DNA of 64,000 bases, taken from NCBI GenBank assembly GCA_020634015.1, contig JACKCN010000003.1:372001-436000 (forward strand). The letters run 5' to 3'. The DNA comes from Candidatus Delongbacteria bacterium. Lineage in GTDB: Bacteria; CAIWAD01. The notes under the pieces were generated by a model. The model saw only the letters and a list, made by a program, of their open reading frames with translations, was not told the origin of the DNA and made no database searches. A program made the translations under genes and the position numbers. Positions 45,627 to 56,000 of the stretch are shown here, piece by piece (the stretch's first letter is position 1; the number at the start of each line of letters is the position of its first letter).

Positions 45627-46737
45627 GGGAGGTCACCGCATGCTGGCCCGAGGCTGAGTGCGAACCGGAGGGGGCACTGGCATGCCGCCGGGCGTAGACG
45701 GCTTCCATGCGGGCCGCGCAATCTGTCCATTCGAACCGCTCCTGCACGAACCGGCGTCCATTGTCGCCCAGCGTGCGGCGCAGAGCGGGGTTTGCGTGCA
45801 GATCCAGCAGGGCCTGTGCCAGGGCGCCAGAATCCGCCGGGTTGACCAGGATGCCCGTGCGCTCATGCTGCACCACATCAGGGATGCCACCCGCATCACT
45901 GGACACGACGGGAAGTCCGCAGGCGGAGGCTTCCAGTGCGCTGACACCGAAGCTCTCGTAAAGCGAAGGCATGGCGAACACATCCAGACTGCGCAGCAAC
46001 TCGGGTACCCGGTCGTTGTTCAACGAGCCCGGGAAGTGGGTGCAATCATCGAGTCCCAGTTCCTTGACCAGACTCTGGATCGAGGACTTGAGACTGCCTT
46101 CGCCGGCCAGTACCAGCTCGATGTCGGGTATGCGCGAACGCAGGCTGGCCACCGCCCGCACCAGATGCTCCAGACCATAGATCGTTTCGAAGTGCTTCAC
46201 ACAGCCGACCCTGAAGCGGCCATCGGACTGGCGAGGTCCGGGAGCGAAGCGAGTGGTGTCCACACCGAACGGAATCACCTCGATGGGCTGGGTCATGGGC
46301 AGGTGGGCCCGGGCCGCGTAGGCCAGCAGCCGGTTGGTGGCCGTCAACTGCCAGGCGCTGCGCATGCCATGGCGGCGCAGGATCTCATTGAGGGGCATGC
46401 GCGGCAGAATCAGGTCAGAGCCCCAGATGCTGACCACCGTCCGCGGAAAGGCGCTCCAGCCCAGCACTGTCAGGTTGGGATCCATGAAATGCACATGCAC
46501 GATGTCGGGTTTGAATTGACGGATCAACTGCCGGCAGCGCAGGACATGCCGCAAGCGCCCCACACTGCGGTCGAAGAGTGTGCTGTTTCCGTCGACGAAG
46601 TGCGTGGGGACGGGCAGCACTGGCGTGTCGGGAAAAGAGTGCAGGACCTGGATCTCGTGCCCCGCCTCGAGTGCCGCACCGGCCCACTTCACGAAGTGGG
46701 CATTGCTGGCCTTGAGGGTGAGATAGAGGATCTTCAT
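45619..46737 (-). CDS. GT4-family glycosyltransferase
   Basis: A 372-residue GT-B enzyme: 'MKILYLTLKASNAHFVKWAGAALEAGHEIQVL' (in parts) at the N-terminus, 'PDIVHVHFMDPNL', 'VEVIPFGVDTTRF'-like (IEVIPFGVDTTRF), 'VGCVKHFETIYGLEHLVRAV', and the donor-binding 'MPSLYESFGVSALEASACGLPVV' (in parts). It is the first gene of the minus-strand polysaccharide operon and overlaps the next gene by 8 nt. The divergent flippase gene begins about 230 bp away. Confidence 0.9.
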   Translation of the reverse strand: MKILYLTLKASNAHFVKWAGAALEAGHEIQVLHSFPDTPVLPVPTHFVDGNSTLFDRSVGRLRHVLRCRQLIRQFKPDIVHVHFMDPNLTVLGWSAFPRTVVSIWGSDLILPRMPLNEILRRHGMRSAWQLTATNRLLAYAARAHLPMTQPIEVIPFGVDTTRFAPGPRQSDGRFRVGCVKHFETIYGLEHLVRAVASLRSRIPDIELVLAGEGSLKSSIQSLVKELGLDDCTHFPGSLNNDRVPELLRSLDVFAMPSLYESFGVSALEASACGLPVVSSDAGGIPDVVQHERTGILVNPADSGALAQALLDLHANPALRRTLGDNGRRFVQERFEWTDCAARMEAVYARRHASAPSGSHSASGQHAVTSHA

Positions 46738-46964
46738 CGGGGGTCCAGACTGTTCGAATCGAGTCGCGAAGGTAACTTAAATTCGCGCAGGTTCGCGCTT
46801 GACGGACTTCCGACCAGGTCTCGCGATGCGTGCTCCAGCCCGGACGACCCGGATTGCAGGCTCAGGCCTGCCGGGCATGGATCGGAGCCGGCAATTCTCT
46901 CGTCATCCCATGTCAATTCCAGGAACCCCATGCAGACCCGTGGTCCGGTGGAACTCGCTCGCCC

Positions 46965-48308
46965 ATGTTGAAAAGCAGCCTGGCCATCTTCAGCAATCGG
47001 CTTCTGGTGCGGGTGATCAATCTGCTGCTCGCGGTGCTGGTGGCCCGTGTGCTGGGGCCCGAGCTGCAGGGTATCGTCAGTTTCATGGTGATGCAGGCCG
47101 GATTGCTGCTGTCGCTTGCCGTGCTGGGCATGGATTCCGGCCTGATCTATTTCGTGCGCCGCATGAACATGAGCGAGGCGGAATTCCTGCGGCGCGCCTG
47201 GCCACTGATGAGCCTTGGAATTCTGGTCGTTTCCGGGCTGGTGGCTGTCCTTTACCCCTGGCCCCTGCTCGGTTTTTCTCGTTACGCTCCCATTCTGGTC
47301 GTGGTGACCTGCTGCATTTTCGCTGTGGATACCTTCGGAAGCGTGCTGCGGCAGATTTTTTTGGTGCGTGACCAGGTCAAGCGCTTCAACCGCTTCGAGC
47401 TGACTCAGTCATTGCTGCTGCTGGGCCTGACCGCACTTGGCCTGGCCTTCTTTCCACAGGCGGTTCTGCCCGTGCTGCTGGCCATGCTGGTCAGTCGGCT
47501 TGCCACCTTGCTCTGGATGGGTGCGCGCAACCACGTACCCGTGGGGCGCTGGACCCTGCGTGGCAGCAGCCCCATTCTGGCCTACTCCCTGCAGCCCTGG
47601 CTGGGCAATCTGTTCAGCCTGCTGAATCTGCGGCTGGACACGATCTTCGTGTCGTGGTTCATCGGACTGGGCATGGGTGTCACGCCCGCGGATCTCGGCT
47701 TCTATACCATCTGCGTGCTGGCCATCGGGCGGGCCCAGGACGTGCAGGTGGCCATCCAGACGGCGTTCTTCCCCACGGTGGCCGGTCTGCCGATCGAGGA
47801 AGGGGCCAGTCTGGCGGCCCGTGTCTACCGTCTGACATTCCCCCTGTACGCCCTGCTGGCGCTGGTGGTCTGTCTTGGCGGCTATCCGGCGCTGTGGGCC
47901 TTCGGACCCGAATACCTTGCCGCCTGGCCCACGCTCTGTGTGCTGTCCGCCGGGTTGTTGCTGGTGCGGGCCAACAGCGGGGTGCTGGCACTCTGGTTCA
48001 GTTCCACGGGCCGTCCCGCCATTCCTTCGCTGCTGAATCTGCTGGGTGTGGCGCTCAACATCGCGTTCAACCTGGTCTGGATTCCCCGCTTCGGCATCAT
48101 GGGGGCTGCCATGGCTACCGCGGTGTCGGCTCTGGGAGTCAAGCTGGGGCTGGTGTCATTCTACCTGTACCACAGCAAGCGCAGCTGGACCAGCGATCTG
48201 ATGCTGCGACCCGCGGAACTCCGCGAGAGTCTGGACCTGGTCAGGAGCATCGCGGGCAGACGCTTCCGCCGCGGCGGACCGCCGAAGGACAACGGGGGCA
48301 ATCGATGA
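46965..48308 (+). CDS. Polysaccharide flippase, Wzx/MVF type
   Basis: The 447-residue protein has about 12-14 hydrophobic helices ('NRLLVRVINLLLAVLVARVLGPELQG' in parts at the N-terminus is typical of the polysaccharide synthase/flippase family). It would turn lipid-linked glycan units across the inner membrane for the polymerase/ligase encoded on the opposite strand. The ATG at 46965 is where homology begins; the open frame runs upstream without it. The ribosome site is weak. Its end overlaps the start of the lipoprotein gene region (alternative ATG 48305). Confidence 0.87.
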   Translation: MLKSSLAIFSNRLLVRVINLLLAVLVARVLGPELQGIVSFMVMQAGLLLSLAVLGMDSGLIYFVRRMNMSEAEFLRRAWPLMSLGILVVSGLVAVLYPWPLLGFSRYAPILVVVTCCIFAVDTFGSVLRQIFLVRDQVKRFNRFELTQSLLLLGLTALGLAFFPQAVLPVLLAMLVSRLATLLWMGARNHVPVGRWTLRGSSPILAYSLQPWLGNLFSLLNLRLDTIFVSWFIGLGMGVTPADLGFYTICVLAIGRAQDVQVAIQTAFFPTVAGLPIEEGASLAARVYRLTFPLYALLALVVCLGGYPALWAFGPEYLAAWPTLCVLSAGLLLVRANSGVLALWFSSTGRPAIPSLLNLLGVALNIAFNLVWIPRFGIMGAAMATAVSALGVKLGLVSFYLYHSKRSWTSDLMLRPAELRESLDLVRSIAGRRFRRGGPPKDNGGNR

Positions 48309-48319
48309 AGGAGAGGACC

Positions 48320-49180
48320 ATGAGAGGGTGGCTGTGCTGGCCCCTGTTGTGCCTGCTGAGCCTGGCCTGTGCGCGAGAGAATCCGCCCGTGGAGCATGCC
48401 GTGGACGAGCGCCCCGCACCCGTGCTGGCCCGGGTGGGCGATTCGGTCTTCCGCCGTGACCGGCTGGAAGCACTGCTGCAGGAAACCGGTCGTACCCTGA
48501 GCCGCGAGGAAATCAGTTCCCTGCTGATGGACTGGGTCGAATCGCAGATCTTCGCCCAGGAATCCCTCAATCGACACCTGGGGCGCACGGCCACCGAGCG
48601 GGAAGAACTGAAACGCACCCGGCTGAAATTGCTCAAGGGCTTTCTCCAGGAATCCGTGCTGGCCGAATCGCTGCTTGTTGAAGACTGGGAAATGCGCAAC
48701 TGGATGCGCGACCATTCCGAAGAACTGGTTCTGGCCGAAGGTCGGGTGCGCGTCCTCTGGTACCAGGCCACGGACTCGAGCCTGGCCGAGGGTCTGCGCA
48801 GTGCCGTGCTGATGGACACGCTGAAGCAGGAAGCCCTCGGCGCCGAGGGTGTGGATCATGGACGCAGCGGCTGGATTTCGCTGGAACGCTTCCAGCGGGA
48901 AACCTCCGGGATCCTTGAGCAGTTGGAACCCCGGGAACTGACGCCTCTGCTGAAGCGCGACGAGCGCTGGGTCTTTTACCAGTTGCTCAGTCATCAGCCG
49001 GCCGGCCAATCCCTGAGCCTGCCCGATGATGAAGAGGAAATCCGCGCGCGCGTGCTCGAGGATCTTCGTCTGGACCGTCTGGCCGCCTTCGAACGCCGCC
49101 TGGTTCAAGGGGCGGACTGGAGCATGAGTCTGGACTCCCTGCTGCTGCCCCGGGAGAGCGGACAAGAATTCCAGCCCTGA
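48320..49180 (+). CDS. SurA/PrsA-like periplasmic lipoprotein
   Basis: The 286-residue protein starts at ATG 48320 with AAGGAGAGGA upstream. A lipoprotein signal peptide ends in the lipobox LSLAC (Cys about 18). The N-terminal part 'VLARVGDSVFRRDRLEALLQETGR...SLLMDWVESQIFAQESLNRHLG' (in parts) resembles the chaperone arm of SurA/PrsA peptidyl-prolyl isomerases. The C-terminal part has the outline of a degenerate parvulin domain without clear catalytic residues. It precedes the surA-like gene, so it is probably a partner chaperone for outer-membrane or type IX proteins. Confidence 0.75.
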   Translation: MRGWLCWPLLCLLSLACARENPPVEHAVDERPAPVLARVGDSVFRRDRLEALLQETGRTLSREEISSLLMDWVESQIFAQESLNRHLGRTATEREELKRTRLKLLKGFLQESVLAESLLVEDWEMRNWMRDHSEELVLAEGRVRVLWYQATDSSLAEGLRSAVLMDTLKQEALGAEGVDHGRSGWISLERFQRETSGILEQLEPRELTPLLKRDERWVFYQLLSHQPAGQSLSLPDDEEEIRARVLEDLRLDRLAAFERRLVQGADWSMSLDSLLLPRESGQEFQP

Positions 49181-49306
49181 GCGACGGCAGTTTTCTACCT
49201 TGCCGGCCGCTTCGCGCCCGTATTCCCGGAAGATTCCGGCAACAACGCATCATGAAGCCCCCACAAGCAACCCACGCGCTCCGGCGCCGTTGATGGAAAG
49301 ATCCCG

Positions 49307-50593
49307 ATGAAGTTCCTCTCCACCCTGCTGGCCACGCTCCTCTTCAGTCTGCTGGCCCACAGCCAGGAAACCCTGGACCGCATCCTGGTCGTCGTGGATC
49401 AGGAAGTGATCCTGGAAAGCCAGGTCCAGCAGGAGCTGCAGCGCTATCTGGTGGACAATCGGCTCGATCCTCAGACCATGGGCGTCGAGCAGCTCGAGCA
49501 ATTGAAGCTGGATCTGGTACAGTCGATGATCGACAGCCGCGTGATGCTGACCATTGCCAAGGCCGACACCAACATCGTGGTGGATGCCCACAGCGTGGAC
49601 AAGCAGACCGAGCAGCGCGTGGATGACATCATCCGTCAAGTGGGTACCATCAAGCGTCTGGAAGAAGCGATGGGCCAGCCGATGAAGGCCATTCGCAATG
49701 TGGTGCGCAAGGACATCGAAGAGCGTCAGTACATCGAAGCTCTCCAGGCCCGGCGTCTGGCCAAGGTTGAAGTCTCACGCCAGCAGGTGGAGGCTTTTTA
49801 CGCCGCACACCGCGACTCGCTGCCCGAGGTTGGGGAGAGCGTGCGCCTGTCGCACATCTTTCTGGAGTACAAGGTCTCGGCCGAGAGCGATCGTCTGGCC
49901 AAGGCCCGCGCGGACAGCGTATACGCGCTGATCAAGGATGGGGCCGACTTCGCCGAAATGGCCAGGCTCTTCAGCGACGACTCGAGCGCCCCAGATGGCG
50001 GGCGCATTGGCCGCACAAAGCGCGGCACGCTGGTGCGCCCCTACGAAGAAGCGGCCTACCGACTGGAGGAGGGCGAGGTGAGCCAGCCCGTGCGCAGCGA
50101 GTTCGGCTGGCACGTGATCCGCCTGGACGCCCGCGCAGGTGACTATATCACCACCAGTCACATTCTCTACCGCCTGCAGCCCACCGAACGGGACCGGGAG
50201 ATCGTGCGGGCACTGGCCGACAGCCTGCATGCGGCGCTCGTCGACGGCGCGGATTTCGCGACCGTCGCCCGCGAGTACACCGACCACATCCAGACTCGCG
50301 AATCCGGTGGTGATCTGGGCTGGCTGCCCGTGGACCAGCTGCTGCCGCTGGTTCGCTCGCGCCTGCGGGACCTGCCCATCGGTGGCCTTTCGGACCCACT
50401 GGATGGCACCATTGAAGAGAAGGACGGCCTGCAGATCTACAAGGTCACCGACCGCCGACCCGCCCGACGCCCCAGTCTGGAGGAGGACTGGGAACAGATC
50501 AGCCGCCTGGCGCTGGCTTTCCGCAAGCAGGATGTCATGAGCAGCTGGCTGGAAGAGAAGCGCCGCGATGTGTACATCCGGATCATGGACTGA
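49307..50593 (+). CDS. surA: Periplasmic peptidyl-prolyl isomerase/chaperone SurA-like
   Basis: The 428-residue protein has a signal peptide (cleavage near AHS-Q) and an N-terminal SurA chaperone module ('LDRILVVVDQEVILESQVQQEL', in parts). Two parvulin domains follow: about 178-275 ('VRLSHIFLEYK' to 'SEFGWHVIRLDA') and about 283-385 ('ITTSHILYRL' to 'EEKDGLQIYKVTDRR'). The first keeps the 'FAEMARLFSDDSSAPDGGRIG' pattern (in parts). The length equals E. coli SurA. It would guide outer-membrane barrels through the periplasm. The companion lipoprotein gene lies 126 nt upstream. Confidence 0.9.
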   Translation: MKFLSTLLATLLFSLLAHSQETLDRILVVVDQEVILESQVQQELQRYLVDNRLDPQTMGVEQLEQLKLDLVQSMIDSRVMLTIAKADTNIVVDAHSVDKQTEQRVDDIIRQVGTIKRLEEAMGQPMKAIRNVVRKDIEERQYIEALQARRLAKVEVSRQQVEAFYAAHRDSLPEVGESVRLSHIFLEYKVSAESDRLAKARADSVYALIKDGADFAEMARLFSDDSSAPDGGRIGRTKRGTLVRPYEEAAYRLEEGEVSQPVRSEFGWHVIRLDARAGDYITTSHILYRLQPTERDREIVRALADSLHAALVDGADFATVAREYTDHIQTRESGGDLGWLPVDQLLPLVRSRLRDLPIGGLSDPLDGTIEEKDGLQIYKVTDRRPARRPSLEEDWEQISRLALAFRKQDVMSSWLEEKRRDVYIRIMD

Positions 50594-50634
50594 ATCGTTC
50601 CGGACTGGCCAACACCAACACCAGGAATCCAAGA

Positions 50635-51492
50635 ATGAAACGTCTGTTGAAACCGGTCGTGCGCAAGGCGTTCGGGCTCAAGGCCGGCCTGGTCTTCAGG
50701 GAGATCATCCGTCAGGAGACGGGCCTGGCCAGGCAGATCGGCCTGGCGCTTCAGGATGTGGTGACTGACAACTTTTCCCAGGAAGAACGGACCGTCATCG
50801 AACGAATCGAACAACGGCGCTCCGCGCTTGGCCGAATGGACGATGAGATCGCCTTCGTCGACTTCGGTGCCGGTCAGTCCACGGAGCATCGCACCCAGAT
50901 GGAAATGCAGAATGGGGTGGTCTCCAAGCGCCGGATCTCCAGCATTGCAGCAGTCAGCAAACCTCCGTTCTGGGCTTCCATTCTGTTCAAGCTGGTCCGC
51001 AGGCTTGAGCCGCAAACCATCGTCGAACTGGGAACCTGCGTGGGCATTTCAGCCGCCTATCAGGCAAGTGCCCAGAAGCTGAATCAGCGAGGAAAACTGT
51101 TCTCCCTGGAAGGCGCGGAGTCTCTTGCCACCATTTCGAGAGAGACTCTGGGCGGCCTTGGGATTTCCAATTCCGAGGTGGTCCTGGGACCTTTTCACCA
51201 GACCTTGATGCCGGTTCTGGAAGAGCATGCACCCATCGATTTTTTCTTCAATGACGGGCATCATGATCACGATGCGGTTCTGGAGTATTTCGAGAAATCC
51301 CTGCCGTTCCTTGCCAGTGACGCCGTGATGGTTTTTGATGACATATCATGGTCGGATGGGATGCGGCAGGCCTGGAAGGAAATCGTCGCGGATCCGCGTA
51401 TTCGGTTTTCACTGGACTTGCGCTCGATCGGGGTGGTTGTGATCTCGGCTGAACGTGGCACGAAAACCCACTATCGGGCGGCCTTGGTCTAA
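50635..51492 (+). CDS. Class I SAM-dependent methyltransferase
   Basis: A 285-residue protein with motif I 'TIVELGTCVGISAAY' (about 126-140), 'GKLFSLEGAE', 'PIDFFFNDGHHDHDAVLEYFE' (in parts) and 'VMVFDDISW'. This is the Methyltransf_24 / O-methyltransferase layout in which DDxxW-type acids bind metal or substrate. A helical N-terminal 90 residues precede it. Substrate unknown; its place just after surA and near the polysaccharide genes allows a role in surface glycan decoration. AGGAATCCAAG before the ATG is a moderate ribosome site. Confidence 0.82.
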   Translation: MKRLLKPVVRKAFGLKAGLVFREIIRQETGLARQIGLALQDVVTDNFSQEERTVIERIEQRRSALGRMDDEIAFVDFGAGQSTEHRTQMEMQNGVVSKRRISSIAAVSKPPFWASILFKLVRRLEPQTIVELGTCVGISAAYQASAQKLNQRGKLFSLEGAESLATISRETLGGLGISNSEVVLGPFHQTLMPVLEEHAPIDFFFNDGHHDHDAVLEYFEKSLPFLASDAVMVFDDISWSDGMRQAWKEIVADPRIRFSLDLRSIGVVVISAERGTKTHYRAALV

Positions 51493-51605
51493 GCTCCGCA
51501 GTCGGGAGACCACGACGCGTCAAGCGCAGCACGTGATCCACACCGCTGCTGGACCGCGAAACCAACAAGGGCCGACAATCCGGGGCCCAATTCATCGGGA
51601 GTTCC

Positions 51606-52346
51606 ATGACGCTGAAACGCGAGATGGTCAGTTCGGGCCACTGGCTCTTCCGCTACCGCGGCAGTTTCCCCGTGCTTTTCGTGGTGTTGCTGCTGGTGGC
51701 GGTCTTCACCGGCAGCCGCGAAGTCTCGCATCCGGCGGGAATCACAGCCTGGGAAGCCTTCTGTCTGCTGATCGCGATCAGCGGGCTGGTGGTGCGCGGG
51801 GTCACCCTGGGGTTCGTGTCACCGGGGACTTCGGGGCGGAATACCACGGCCCAGCGCGCCGATGAGCTGAACACCACCGGCATCTATTCCATGGTGCGCC
51901 ATCCGCTCTATCTGGCCAACTGGCTCTGCTGGCTGGGTGTGCTGCTGGTGCCCGGCATCTGGTGGCTGCCCCTGACCGTGACCCTGGGATTCTGGCTCTA
52001 TTACGAGCGGATCATGATGGCCGAGGAAGATTTTCTGCAGGGCAAGTTCGGCGAGCCTTATCTGGAATGGGCCGGCAGAACCCCTCCGTTTCTACCCCGA
52101 TTCTCGTCCTGGAAGCCCAGTTCCCGTCGTTTCTCGCTGAAATTCGTGCTCAAGCGTGAATATGCCTCCTGGCTGGGGGTGATCACGTCCTTCGTGCTGC
52201 TGGAACTTGTTCTGCATTGGGCGAGTGAGGAAGGTGGGATGCCGGGCCGATTCTGGTTGATTCTGGAGGGCGTGGCGCTGGTCTTCTACCTGATCATGCG
52301 TATCCTGCGTACCCGAACACGGCTTCTGCACCAGAGCGATCGATAA
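51606..52346 (+). CDS. ICMT/PEMT-type membrane methyltransferase
   Basis: The 246-residue integral membrane protein has about five hydrophobic segments and the family signature 'TTGIYSMVRHPLYLANWLCWLG' (in parts) followed by 'YYERIMMAEEDFLQGKFGEPYLEWAGRTPPFLP' (in parts). These are the SAM- and substrate-binding parts of isoprenylcysteine/phospholipid methyltransferases. Bacterial members methylate lipids, including lipid A phosphate in some spirochaetes. GGGAG lies 6 nt before the ATG. Substrate is not decided. Confidence 0.87.
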   Translation: MTLKREMVSSGHWLFRYRGSFPVLFVVLLLVAVFTGSREVSHPAGITAWEAFCLLIAISGLVVRGVTLGFVSPGTSGRNTTAQRADELNTTGIYSMVRHPLYLANWLCWLGVLLVPGIWWLPLTVTLGFWLYYERIMMAEEDFLQGKFGEPYLEWAGRTPPFLPRFSSWKPSSRRFSLKFVLKREYASWLGVITSFVLLELVLHWASEEGGMPGRFWLILEGVALVFYLIMRILRTRTRLLHQSDR

Positions 52347-52362
52347 TCATGGAGACTCCAGC

Positions 52363-53034
52363 ATGGCGAGCCCTACCCGTTCAGCCAGGTTGTGCCTGTG
52401 GCTCACGGGGTGGCTCTGTCTGGCGCTCGCGGCGCAGGCCGCCCCGCTGACCATCGCGCGCCTCAAGTATGATGGCGGTGGCGACTGGTATTGCGATCCC
52501 ACCAGCCTGCCCAATCTGCTGGCCTTCACGCGGCAGAACACCACTCTGGATGTGGCCCCCCGCGAAGAAGTGGTGGAGGCCGACGATCCCCGTCTCTTCG
52601 CCTTCCCCTACCTCTACATGAGCGGACATGGCCGCATCCAGTTCACGCCACTGCAGGCCGAACGCCTGCGGGAGTGGCTGATCGGCGGCGGCTTCCTGCA
52701 CGTGGACGACAACTACGGCCTGGACGAGCACTTCCGCCGCGAGATCCGCAAGGTGTTTCCCGAGTACGAGCTGGTAGAGGTGCCTTTCTCCCATCCCATC
52801 TACCACAGCCAGTTCGACTATGGGCGCGGATTGCCCAAGATCCACGAACACGACGGCAAGCCGCCTCGCGGTTTCGGCATCTTTCACGAAGGACGGCTGG
52901 TGGTGTTCTACAGTTGGGAATGCGATCTGGGCGACGGCTGGGAAGATCCCGACGTACACAATGACCCGGCCGATCTGCGTCGCCAGGCCCTTGAGATGGG
53001 GTGCAACATCCTGGTCTGGAGCATGGGCCAATGA
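52363..53034 (+). CDS. DUF4159-domain periplasmic protein
   Basis: A 223-residue protein with a signal peptide (cleavage near AQA-A) and the DUF4159 pattern 'IARLKYDGGGDWYCDPTSLPNLL', 'PYLYMSGHG.I.FT', 'LREWLIGGGFLHVDDNYG', 'HPIYH' and 'LVVFYSWECDLGDGWED' (in parts). The domain looks glutamine-amidotransferase-like but its role is unknown. It overlaps the following DUF4175 gene (ATGA), a pairing often seen in Bacteroidota-like genomes with MoxR ATPase and DUF58 genes, which are absent here. Confidence 0.87.
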   Translation: MASPTRSARLCLWLTGWLCLALAAQAAPLTIARLKYDGGGDWYCDPTSLPNLLAFTRQNTTLDVAPREEVVEADDPRLFAFPYLYMSGHGRIQFTPLQAERLREWLIGGGFLHVDDNYGLDEHFRREIRKVFPEYELVEVPFSHPIYHSQFDYGRGLPKIHEHDGKPPRGFGIFHEGRLVVFYSWECDLGDGWEDPDVHNDPADLRRQALEMGCNILVWSMGQ

Positions 53035-56000
53035 GCAGTACGGGACACAGCCGGGTACTGGCACGACTGGCGCGTTTCCGGCGTGAGCTGAAATGGGCGC
53101 AGGTGCAGCGGGCCTGGGGGTTCTGGCTGGGGCTGCTGCCCCTGCATGTCCTTGTGCTGGCGATCCTGGAACACACGGGTGACCATTCCCTTGACACACG
53201 CCAGAACCTGCTGCACTTCCTCGAGCTGGGCTTCTGGCTCTGGGCGGCGGGTCTGCTGGTTCCCGCTCTCTGGATCTTTGGAGTACGGCGCGGTACACCT
53301 TCTGACGAAGAGCTGGCCGGACAGCTGGGCTGGGGTTCCGCTGAGATCCGGGATCGCCTGCTGAATGCGCTCCAGTTGCAGAATGGTTCGCGCGAGAACC
53401 GGGAAGGTTACGATCCCGAGCTGATGCTGGCCAGTCTGGACCAGCTGCTGCCCGCCCTCGATCGCCACGAGGACCGTCGCAGTCTGCCTCTGGCCAGCCG
53501 GACCAGGGCCTTGAAATCCGGTGCCGGAATGGCCCTGGTGCTGGTGCTGATCGCCCTGGCCGGGGGACACGACAGCCTGACCGCCCTGCAGCGGATTCTG
53601 CACCCCGAGCGCGACTTCCGTCCACCCGCAGCGTTCAGCCTGCTGCTGAGCAGCGACCGTGATACGCTCATCCTGGGCGAACGCCTGAGCATCGAGGTGG
53701 AACCCCGGGGCACCGAACTGCCGGCTCAGGTGGAACTGTTCAGCCAGGTGGGCCATGAAGAACCGGTTCGCCGAGTCCTGCCACTCAAGCGCGGAGTCGC
53801 CCGGGCCGAGGACCTTGGCCCCGCGGTCAGCACCCGATTCTGGGCCGCTGCCGGCGAGATCCACTCCGATACTCTGGATGTTCTGGTCCGGATTCCGCCC
53901 GTTCTCAGGGAGCTGCGTGTCGCCTTTCAACCACCCGCCTACACGGGTCTGCCGCGCCAGGAGCTGCCCGAGGGGCTGGGAGACGTGCATTGCCCCGTAG
54001 GGAGCCGGGTGGAGTTGAGCGGGCGACTGAGCGAACCCGTGTCTCTGGCCACGCTGTCGCTGGAGGCGGGCAGGGGCCCCGAGCAGAAATCCTTGCTGGA
54101 CAATTTTGGGGACGCGGGCGATTCGCTGGCCTTCAGAACGCAATTCGTTGCCCGCGGCGCTGGTCGATGGGAGCTGGCATTCCTGGATCACGAAGGTCTG
54201 CCGACCCGCGGTGATCTGGCCCACGAACTGAGCGTGATTCCCGATCAGCCCCCTGTCCTGCGCGTGCTGGTGCCCACCGAGAGCGAGGGGCGGCTGGAGC
54301 GTGACCTGAGCCAGAAGCTGGTGGCTGTGGCCGAGGACGACTACGGCATCGGCAGGTTGCGGCTTGTCTACACGATCCGCTCGGGCCTGCTGAGCCACGG
54401 GGAAGAACTTCCCGACCCGTCGCAGCTCACGGCACCACCCGAGGGCTGGCACGAGAAGGATCTGCCGCTCAACCGCAGCGAGCGCGTGAGGGCCACACTT
54501 GATGACAACTGGGACCTGTCCCCGGCCGGCCTGCTGCCCGATGATCGTGTGCACTTCTATCTGGAAGTCTTTGACAACGACGGCTGGAACGGAGCCAAGT
54601 CCGTACGCAGCGTGCTGTATACACTCAAGGTGCCCGGCATGGAGGAATTGTACGCGGAAGTGGAGGAGGACCAGGGCGATCTGGCCAGCGAGGCTGCCGA
54701 GATCCTCGAAGAGACCCGCGAGAACAGCCGCCACCTGCAGGAGTTGAGTCAGGAAATGCGCAAGCAGCCCGAGCCCAGCTGGGAGCAGCAGCAGAAGCTG
54801 AAGCAGCTCACCGAACGGCAGGAAGAGCTGATGCAGCAGGCCTCCGAGACTTCCGAGAAGCTGGAGCAGCTGCAGCAGAAGCTTGAGATGAACAACATGG
54901 TCTCCGAGGAGCTGAAGCAGAAGTTCATGCGGCTCAGCGAACTGCTCAAGGAGGCCATCGATCCCGAACTGATGGAGAAGCTGAAACAGGCATCCCAGCA
55001 GGTCCAGGCCGAGGAAACACCCCAGGCACCGCGCGAGAAGAACCTTCAGGAAATGAAGGACCTGCTCAAGGAGATGGAACGCCAGATGGAGCAGTTTCTC
55101 TCGGTGCTGGAAGACATGCGCATGCAGCAGAAGCTGGAGGAGTTCGGCCGTCGCCTGATGGAAATGGCCGATCGCCAGGACCAGCTTGGCCAGGACATGG
55201 ACCAGCGCAGCGGTCAGGAGCTGGCCCCGGAAGAGCAGGCCCTGCGCAAGGACTTCCAGGAGCTGCAAAAGGAGATCGGCCAGTTCCAGCAGGACTTCTC
55301 CGACAAGTCGACCATGCCGCGGGAGCAATTGCAGAGCTATCAGGAGCAGGTTCAGCAGGCACAGCCCGAATCGGCCATGCAGGAACTGAGCGAGCAACTG
55401 CAGGCGGGGGATACGGGCGAGCAGAGCCAACAGGACAGCGACAAGCTGGAGCTGGATCTGGAGAGTCTGGCCGCCCAGATGCAGGATGCCGCGAAACAGG
55501 CCAGCAACAACTCGAAGAACGAGATGGCCCGCGAGATCGACCGTGTCTGTCAGGAACTGCTGGTGCTTTCCCATCTGCAGGAAAAGGTCAACGCGGGCAA
55601 CACCGATCTGGATGCCCGCTCGGCGCGACTGCCCGTGCTGGCGGAGCAGGCACTGGAGAATCGGTTGGGCGTGGCCGCCTGCGCGGATGCCGTGGGTGCG
55701 ATGAGCATGAAGAGCTTTCTGATTCCCAAGCGCGCCCTGGCCTTGCTGGGTGCCGGGCTGTCCAGTCTGGACCGGATGCTGGTGTCCTACGAGGAACGCA
55801 ATCTGGGCGAGCTGAGACGCAACGGACCCCATGTCCTGGGAAATGTGAACCAGACCATTCTGGCCCTCAAGGAAGCCAAGAGCCAGATGCAGCAGGCCAG
55901 CAGCTCCAGCGGATTCGAGGAAATGATGGAGCAACTGGCTCAGGCCAGCGCTCGCCAACAGGGTCTGAATGGCCAGTGCAGCAAATTGATGAGCAACACG